A stretch of DNA of 20,327 nucleotides from an uncultured Alistipes sp. (GTDB taxonomy: Bacteria > Bacteroidota > Bacteroidia > Bacteroidales > UBA932). Below the pieces are notes generated by a model. It was not told the DNA's origin. It was given only the letters and a program-made list of their open reading frames with translations, and did no database searches. Below are positions 16,119 to 20,327 of this stretch, piece after piece. The stretch is from positions 1 through 20,327 of the forward strand of contig UQUN01000036.1 of assembly GCA_900544175.1 (NCBI GenBank). The letters run 5' to 3'. Within the stretch, counting starts at the first letter, position 1. The number at the start of each line of letters is the position of its first letter. The position numbers and the translations under genes were made by a program.

Positions 16119-17150
16119 TTAATGTTTTAATTCTCTCAAAAAGCCCACGGTGTCCACCCCATCCGGGTAATCGTCCACAGCCGGTCTCTGAGCAGAACCA
16201 AAGTTAGTGATAATTTTTTGAATCCTGTCACTGTTCCGGGACACAAATTCTCTTATTTCCCCATCATCCTCATACTCTGCATACCACGCAGTGCACAGCG
16301 GCAGATCCATACCATAGGGACGGCAGTCGCACAACCGTCCGCACAAAGCCCGCAAGTCGCGCAGGATGACGGTCCCGCCATCAAGAAAACTTTCCCCGGC
16401 CAAGGCCAGCACAGCCCTGTTCCGTCTGTGGGCATTCTTCGCAAGGCTGCCAAGATGCCGGACGGCAAACCTTTCCACCGAGCGGAGCAAGTTACCTGCA
16501 TCATAGTCACGTGGAACCAGCAGACATGTGACGCTCCGGCAGCCAAGACCATAATACAGCAGCATGTCCTCGGCAAGGGCATCCAGCTCCTTTTCCGTCT
16601 CACGGCCATCAAGCACGGCCACACTGAACCGGCCGGAGCGTATCAGGCTTGGGATACCGGAAAACCGGTTCCTGAAAAACGAAGCAGCCTCATCCCCGCC
16701 CATAGTGACAATGGCGCCGACATCCCACCCGTCCACAGAGCTGCAGAATTCCACATCAGGGAAAAGCACCGGAAGCAGATACCTGTCTTTCGACGAGAGC
16801 TTCACCACCGGTCTCCAACCGGCAGCCATGACCGACAGGATATCGTGGAATGCAACAGCAGGGATATTGCCGGAAGCGACCACACCGCAGACTCTTTCCT
16901 GGCTGAGCCTGGACATGCCACTGCCTGCAGGATAACGCGAAAGCCATGCCCGAAGCACATCCTCTTTCAGAAAAGTGGACGACAATGCCTCAAGAGCACG
17001 CCTCTGCATATAGGGCGTAAACAGTACATTGTCCCGGGCCCCGGCCTCCACCGCCGCGTCCAGCTCCGGCCATGCTCCGGCACTTCCGAGCCATCCGTCC
17101 AGCCTTGCGCCCAATTGCGCGGCTCCCTCTATCAACAAGTCCGTACGCAT
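16119..17150 (-). CDS. Acyl-CoA reductase, LuxC-like
   Basis: A 343-residue member of the LuxC-type acyl-CoA reductase family (PF05893), in the NAD(P)-dependent aldehyde dehydrogenase superfamily. These reduce an acyl-CoA or acyl thioester to an aldehyde. Seen: VCGVVASGNIPAVAFHDIL (87-105) with the nucleotide-site ASGNIP, the following GWRPVVKLSSKD (111-122), and YYGLGCRSVTCLLVP (199-213) with C204 as likely acyl-accepting nucleophile. The C-terminal TNFGSAQRPAVDDYPDGVDTV is typical of Bacteroidota members. No luciferase or LuxD/LuxE partner is present, so the role is probably lipid metabolism, not light. It diverges from yigZ across 81 bp. Confidence 0.85.
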   Translation of the reverse strand: MRTDLLIEGAAQLGARLDGWLGSAGAWPELDAAVEAGARDNVLFTPYMQRRALEALSSTFLKEDVLRAWLSRYPAGSGMSRLSQERVCGVVASGNIPAVAFHDILSVMAAGWRPVVKLSSKDRYLLPVLFPDVEFCSSVDGWDVGAIVTMGGDEAASFFRNRFSGIPSLIRSGRFSVAVLDGRETEKELDALAEDMLLYYGLGCRSVTCLLVPRDYDAGNLLRSVERFAVRHLGSLAKNAHRRNRAVLALAGESFLDGGTVILRDLRALCGRLCDCRPYGMDLPLCTAWYAEYEDDGEIREFVSRNSDRIQKIITNFGSAQRPAVDDYPDGVDTVGFLRELKH

Positions 17151-17166
17151 ATTCTCAATCTTGCCC

Positions 17167-17174
17167 CAAAGATA
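17167..17174 (-). promoter_or_regulatory. -7 element of the acyl-CoA reductase operon
   Basis: The minus strand reads TATCTTTG, a perfect TAnnTTTG, 17 bp before the acyl-CoA reductase ATG. The start would be near 17160 with a leader of about 10 bases. No convincing -33 TTTG is seen at the expected distance. Confidence 0.55.
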
Positions 17175-17231
17175 AAAAAATTTAGGTTCATCCGTCTTTT
17201 TTGCCTAACTTAGGGCCTCAAACATCCGGAC

Positions 17232-17858
17232 ATGGACAATCAGGAGAAAAATGACACCTACAGCAGTATAGCGGCTTCCTCGGAAGGGGTCTACAAAGAG
17301 AAAGGCAGCCGTTTTCTCGCTTTCGCATATCCGGTCACCTCCGAGCATGAGGTAAAGACGCTGCTTGACAAGGCAAGAAAAGACTACTACGACGCACGGC
17401 ATCACTGCTACGCATACAGGATCGGAATCAACGGAGACATATGGAGAGTCAATGATGACGGAGAACCTTCCTCGACGGCAGGCAGACCCATATACAGCCA
17501 GATACTGTCCAAAGGACTGAGTGACATTCTGATCGTAGTCGTGAGATATTTCGGAGGAACGAAACTGGGCGTGCCAGGACTGATAAGGGCATACAAGTCA
17601 GCTGCAGCTGACGCGATAGCAAACAGCCGGATTGTGGAGAAGACCGCATCGGAGATGTTCGAAGCTGTCTTCGACTATGCCGCTACGGACAAGGTTATGC
17701 GGGCACTCAAGGACATGGGAACGGCACCTCTCAGCTATACGGTCGGATATGAGTGCCGGATAACCGCAAGAGTGAGACTGAGCGGCACGGACAAGTTCCG
17801 CAAACGGATGGAGGAGGCGGAGGCCAGAGTCAGCCGCCTTCAGGACTGCGAGGCATGA
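17232..17858 (+). CDS. yigZ: YigZ/IMPACT family (UPF0029) protein
   Basis: A 208-residue protein with the UPF0029 N-terminal domain (about 18-125): KGSRFLAFAYPV, DARHHCYAYRIG, the signature GEPSSTAGRPIYSQI, and VVVRYFGGTKLGVPGLIRAY. The last 70 residues fit the small C-terminal DUF1949-type domain. The eukaryotic homologue IMPACT regulates the Gcn2 kinase through an RWD domain that is absent here; the bacterial role is not established. Length matches E. coli YigZ (about 205). A weak promoter (TTTA at 17181, TAACTTAG at 17206-17213) precedes it. pyrB begins 31 bp after its stop, so they may share a transcript. Confidence 0.94.
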   Translation: MDNQEKNDTYSSIAASSEGVYKEKGSRFLAFAYPVTSEHEVKTLLDKARKDYYDARHHCYAYRIGINGDIWRVNDDGEPSSTAGRPIYSQILSKGLSDILIVVVRYFGGTKLGVPGLIRAYKSAAADAIANSRIVEKTASEMFEAVFDYAATDKVMRALKDMGTAPLSYTVGYECRITARVRLSGTDKFRKRMEEAEARVSRLQDCEA

Positions 17859-17889
17859 CAACAAAAAAACAATAATATTTACTTTAGGC

Positions 17890-18795
17890 ATGGCTAAAAG
17901 TTTAATTTCAATCCAGGATTTCACTAAAGAGGAAATACTGCATATCCTCGACGTGGCTGAGGAGATGGAACACAACAAGTCCCAGACCTTTCTGAGCGAC
18001 AAGGTGGTGGCCTGCATCTTCTTCGAGCCTTCCACCAGAACCCGGCTCAGTTTTGAAACGGCGGCCAACAGGCTGGGAGCAAGGGTAATAGGTTTCTCCG
18101 ATACTGCCAATACCAGTATGAAAAAGGGAGAAAGCCTGAAAGATACCATCAAGATGGTATCCAACTATGTAGACATTATCGTCATGAGGCATCCTCTGGA
18201 GGGTGCGGCCAGATATGCTTCCGAAGTGGCCTCGGTGCCTGTCATCAATGCCGGGGACGGGGCGAACCAGCATCCCTCGCAGACCCTTCTCGACCTTTAT
18301 TCGATACGCAAGACGCAGGGACGGCTCGACCATATCAATATCAATATGGTAGGAGACCTGAAATACGGCCGGACAGTGCATTCCCTCCTGCAGGCCCTGT
18401 CCCATTTCAGCCCCGAGTTCACGTTTACCGCCCCGGATGAGCTGAAGATGCCGCAGGTGTACAAGGATTTCCTGAAAGAGAAAAACATACCATACCGCGA
18501 GACGTCTTCCCTGACCGAGTATCTGGATTCTGCGGACATACTGTACATGACTAGGATACAGCAGGAGAGATTCACGGATCTCGTGGAATATGAAAAGGTG
18601 AAGAACGTCTACAGTCTCAATTCCTCCATGCTGTCCGGCGTCAAACCCAGCATGAAGATCCTGCATCCGCTTCCCCGTCTTCAGGAAATCACACAGGACG
18701 TGGACAATACGGAACATGCCTACTATTTCAAGCAGGCTGAAAACGGCATGTATGTCAGAATGGCTATAATATCGTACTTACTTGGCAAAAGATAG
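17890..18795 (+). CDS. pyrB: Aspartate carbamoyltransferase catalytic subunit
   Basis: A 301-residue cytosolic enzyme that joins carbamoyl phosphate and L-aspartate in pyrimidine synthesis. The carbamoyl-phosphate loop FEPSTRTR (45-52), SMKKGES (76-82) with the neighbouring-subunit Lys, HPLEGAAR (101-108), and GDGANQHPSQTLLDLYSI (122-139) are intact. MTRIQQERF and HPLPR-type LHPLPRLQEI lie near the C-terminus in the aspartate-binding domain. Length is typical. It is followed 12 bp later by pyrI, so the allosteric E. coli-like holoenzyme is expected. The 31 bp before it hold no good promoter. Confidence 0.98.
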   Translation: MAKSLISIQDFTKEEILHILDVAEEMEHNKSQTFLSDKVVACIFFEPSTRTRLSFETAANRLGARVIGFSDTANTSMKKGESLKDTIKMVSNYVDIIVMRHPLEGAARYASEVASVPVINAGDGANQHPSQTLLDLYSIRKTQGRLDHININMVGDLKYGRTVHSLLQALSHFSPEFTFTAPDELKMPQVYKDFLKEKNIPYRETSSLTEYLDSADILYMTRIQQERFTDLVEYEKVKNVYSLNSSMLSGVKPSMKILHPLPRLQEITQDVDNTEHAYYFKQAENGMYVRMAIISYLLGKR

Positions 18796-18799
18796 GAGG
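18794..18799 (+). promoter_or_regulatory. Strong Shine-Dalgarno site of pyrI
   Basis: A perfect AGGAGG lies 8 bp before the pyrI ATG at 18808 and overlaps the pyrB stop codon. Most genes in this window have no such site, as is normal for Bacteroidota, so this stands out. Confidence 0.6.
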
Positions 18800-18807
18800 A
18801 CAACATC

Positions 18808-19290
18808 ATGAACAATAACGACGCAAAGAAAGAACTCAGGGTAAGTGCCATTAAGAACGGCACAGTACTCGACCACATCCCAGGTGATGTGGTCTTGAAA
18901 GTAGTGGAAATCCTCGGTCTCCGCAGCCATCCCCATCCTGTAACCATAGGCATAGGTCTGGATAGCAAGACAATGGGCAAAAAGGGCATAATCAAGATAG
19001 CTGAAAAGTTCTTCGAGGACGGGGAGTTGAACAAAATCGCCCTTGTGGCTCCCAATGCAAGTGTGAACATCATCAGAGACTACGAGGTCATCGAGAAAAA
19101 GGTCCTTGCCATCCCTGCCGAAATCAGAGGCATAGCGAGATGCATCAATCCTGTCTGCGTCACCAACCACGAAGACATAGAAACCCGTTTCTCCACTATC
19201 GTAAAAGGCAGCGAGATCCTGCTCAAATGCCACTATTGTGAGAAGATTACCGACAGCAAGAATCTGAAGATTATCAATAACGACCTTTAA
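18808..19290 (+). CDS. pyrI: Aspartate carbamoyltransferase regulatory subunit
   Basis: A 160-residue regulatory chain that binds the catalytic PyrB trimers and carries the allosteric nucleotide site. The N-terminal allosteric domain (about 8-100) includes GTVLDHIPG and the NK-I-ALVAPNAS-N core. The C-terminal zinc domain has C112, C117, C141 and C144 in the family's CX4C and CX2C arrangement, needed for contact with PyrB. The chain is a few residues longer than E. coli PyrI (153). No hairpin terminator is evident after its stop, and the next gene begins 12 bp later. Confidence 0.97.
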   Translation: MNNNDAKKELRVSAIKNGTVLDHIPGDVVLKVVEILGLRSHPHPVTIGIGLDSKTMGKKGIIKIAEKFFEDGELNKIALVAPNASVNIIRDYEVIEKKVLAIPAEIRGIARCINPVCVTNHEDIETRFSTIVKGSEILLKCHYCEKITDSKNLKIINNDL

Positions 19291-19302
19291 CGTCAACAGA
19301 AC

Positions 19303-20327
19303 ATGCAAGAGTTCACGATACCAACAATGCAGCCTTTGACTTTATCATTGATTACGACTTTTAAATGTACAAGTGCTTGCACGAACTGCTGTTTTGGATG
19401 CTCTCCGAATATACAGCAGAATAAGTTAATGTCTTTCGATGAGATTTCACGATACATAGACATCGTATGTAATGCCTTTCCAAGTATTTCGGCAGTAATT
19501 TTCACAGGAGGAGAATGTAGTTTATTAGAAGAAGACCTGACCAAATCCATCAGCAAGGCACATTCCCTTAATAAAATTACAAGGATTGTAACAAACGGAC
19601 ACTGGGCAAAGAATTCTGGCTACTTAATAAATGAATGGGTCAAGGCCGGATTAAATGAAATAAATTTCAGCACAGGCTTTGAACACTCCAAATTTGTTTC
19701 AACTGACACTCTTTTTTACGCTGTGGAGAAATGTTTTGAACAGGAATCGCTACAAAAGATAGTCATTAATGTTGAAGCATTTAACAATCAAAATAACAAC
19801 ACAAATGCTTTAAACATCAAAGAGACAACTTGGTATAAAATTTTAAATACCAAATATAAAGAAAGACTAATTATACTATCGTCCCCGTGGATTAAATTTC
19901 ATACTAAAAGCCTACGTTCAAATGACAGCGACAATACTTTGAGTAATGATCTTGTTATGAATTACGACCAAGGCTGTAATTCAATTTTAAGGGATATTCA
20001 CATTGATCCTTACGGAAAACTATTATCCTGCTGTGGTTTATCATCAGAATCCACTAATTATTTAAATAATGGATCAATCATTAATGAAGATTTACATTCT
20101 GCCTATGAAAGTGGATACTACGATTTATTCAAATTATGGCTATTCACTGATGGCCCTTATAAAATTCTAAAGCAATTAGGATTTTCAGACATTCCAACTA
20201 ATAGGCATATTTGTAAATACTGCCACTTTATTACATCCAATCAAAATATAGTCAATCAATTAAAAAAAGAAGGAATAAAAAATGCAAGATCCATATTGCT
20301 AAATTATCATTTAAAATTAAAAAGATT
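19303..20327 (+). CDS. Radical SAM/SPASM-like protein, cut by the window end
   Basis: An open frame of 341 codons runs to the window edge without a stop, so the 3' end is missing. Near the N-terminus C22, C26 and C29 form the CX3CX2C motif that binds the radical SAM 4Fe-4S cluster, with extra C30 and C33 (CCFGCSP). TGGE at 68-71 is the usual SAM-binding GGE motif. Toward the C-terminus, C225, C243, C244, C304 and C307 surround IHIDPYGKLLSCCG, like a SPASM/twitch auxiliary-cluster domain. Such enzymes often modify peptides (RiPPs) or activate sulfatases. The DNA is far richer in A+T than pyrI. ATG at 19303 is used; the in-frame ATG at 19327 is possible. The specific family is not recognised. 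Confidence 0.85.
   Translation, partial: MQEFTIPTMQPLTLSLITTFKCTSACTNCCFGCSPNIQQNKLMSFDEISRYIDIVCNAFPSISAVIFTGGECSLLEEDLTKSISKAHSLNKITRIVTNGHWAKNSGYLINEWVKAGLNEINFSTGFEHSKFVSTDTLFYAVEKCFEQESLQKIVINVEAFNNQNNNTNALNIKETTWYKILNTKYKERLIILSSPWIKFHTKSLRSNDSDNTLSNDLVMNYDQGCNSILRDIHIDPYGKLLSCCGLSSESTNYLNNGSIINEDLHSAYESGYYDLFKLWLFTDGPYKILKQLGFSDIPTNRHICKYCHFITSNQNIVNQLKKEGIKNARSILLNYHLKLKR

Noticed and set aside
15545..17213. Long plus-strand frames (220 and 331 codons) opposite the miaA/pRiA4b/acyl-CoA reductase genes
   Set aside because: They show no domain motifs, while the minus-strand frames encode intact recognised families.
17204..17214. CCTAACTTAGG palindrome before yigZ as an operator
   Set aside because: A 5-bp dyad with a one-base centre that overlaps the weak promoter guess; too short to call without conservation data.
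17908..18717. 269-codon open frame opposite pyrB
   Set aside because: It lies fully antisense to a clear pyrB with intact catalytic motifs. Long antisense frames are a by-product of codon bias in this GC range.
1..20327. CRISPR array, tandem repeat arrays or insertion sequences
   Set aside because: No regularly spaced repeats and no transposase or integrase genes were found on either strand. The pRiA4b-like gene alone does not mark a mobile element.

Overview
The window reads as chromosome of a member of the Bacteroidales (phylum Bacteroidota). The grounds are TAnnTTTG-type -7 promoter elements, mostly no Shine-Dalgarno sequences, a GC content near 50-55% in the rows counted by hand, and lineage-typical neighbours: kdsD divergent from recQ, a MsbA-like ABC exporter beside an acyl-CoA synthetase, a LuxC-type acyl-CoA reductase, and small Bacteroidota membrane proteins. 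The genus cannot be fixed from the sequence.

Positions 1-12456 are almost entirely minus-strand. Read in transcription order they are kdsD, an agmatinase-family ureohydrolase, nhaA, an FKBP-type lipoprotein, a 742-residue envelope protein of unknown function, an 81-residue membrane protein, a MsbA-like ABC exporter, an acyl-CoA synthetase-like enzyme, a dCMP deaminase, an S41 (Ctp) protease, and tRNA-Leu(CAG) with its own promoter, leader palindrome and terminator. Gene junctions are overlaps (TGATG, ATGA) or gaps of 2-34 bp, so one or two long transcripts are likely, with a possible extra promoter before nhaA. The theme is envelope biogenesis: Kdo precursor, lipid export, fatty acid activation, periplasmic folding and proteolysis. 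Positions 1-173 hold nothing I can assign.

Positions 12457-17231 hold recQ on the plus strand, which converges on a minus-strand trio: acyl-CoA reductase, a pRiA4b ORF-3-like protein, then miaA. The kdsD and recQ promoters appear to overlap within about 50 bp.

Positions 17232-19290 are a plus-strand set of yigZ, pyrB and pyrI. PyrB and PyrI form aspartate transcarbamoylase, which catalyses the first committed step of pyrimidine synthesis.

The last kilobase (19303 to the window end) is different. Only 12 bp after the pyrI stop begins an AT-rich open frame encoding a radical SAM protein with an N-terminal CX3CX2C motif and a C-terminal SPASM-like cysteine set, cut by the window end. GC falls to roughly 22-37% in rows counted by hand, against about 55% in pyrI. 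This is the one clearly accessory, probably horizontally acquired part of the window. It is the best candidate for an undescribed system, possibly peptide (RiPP) modification, but its partners lie outside.
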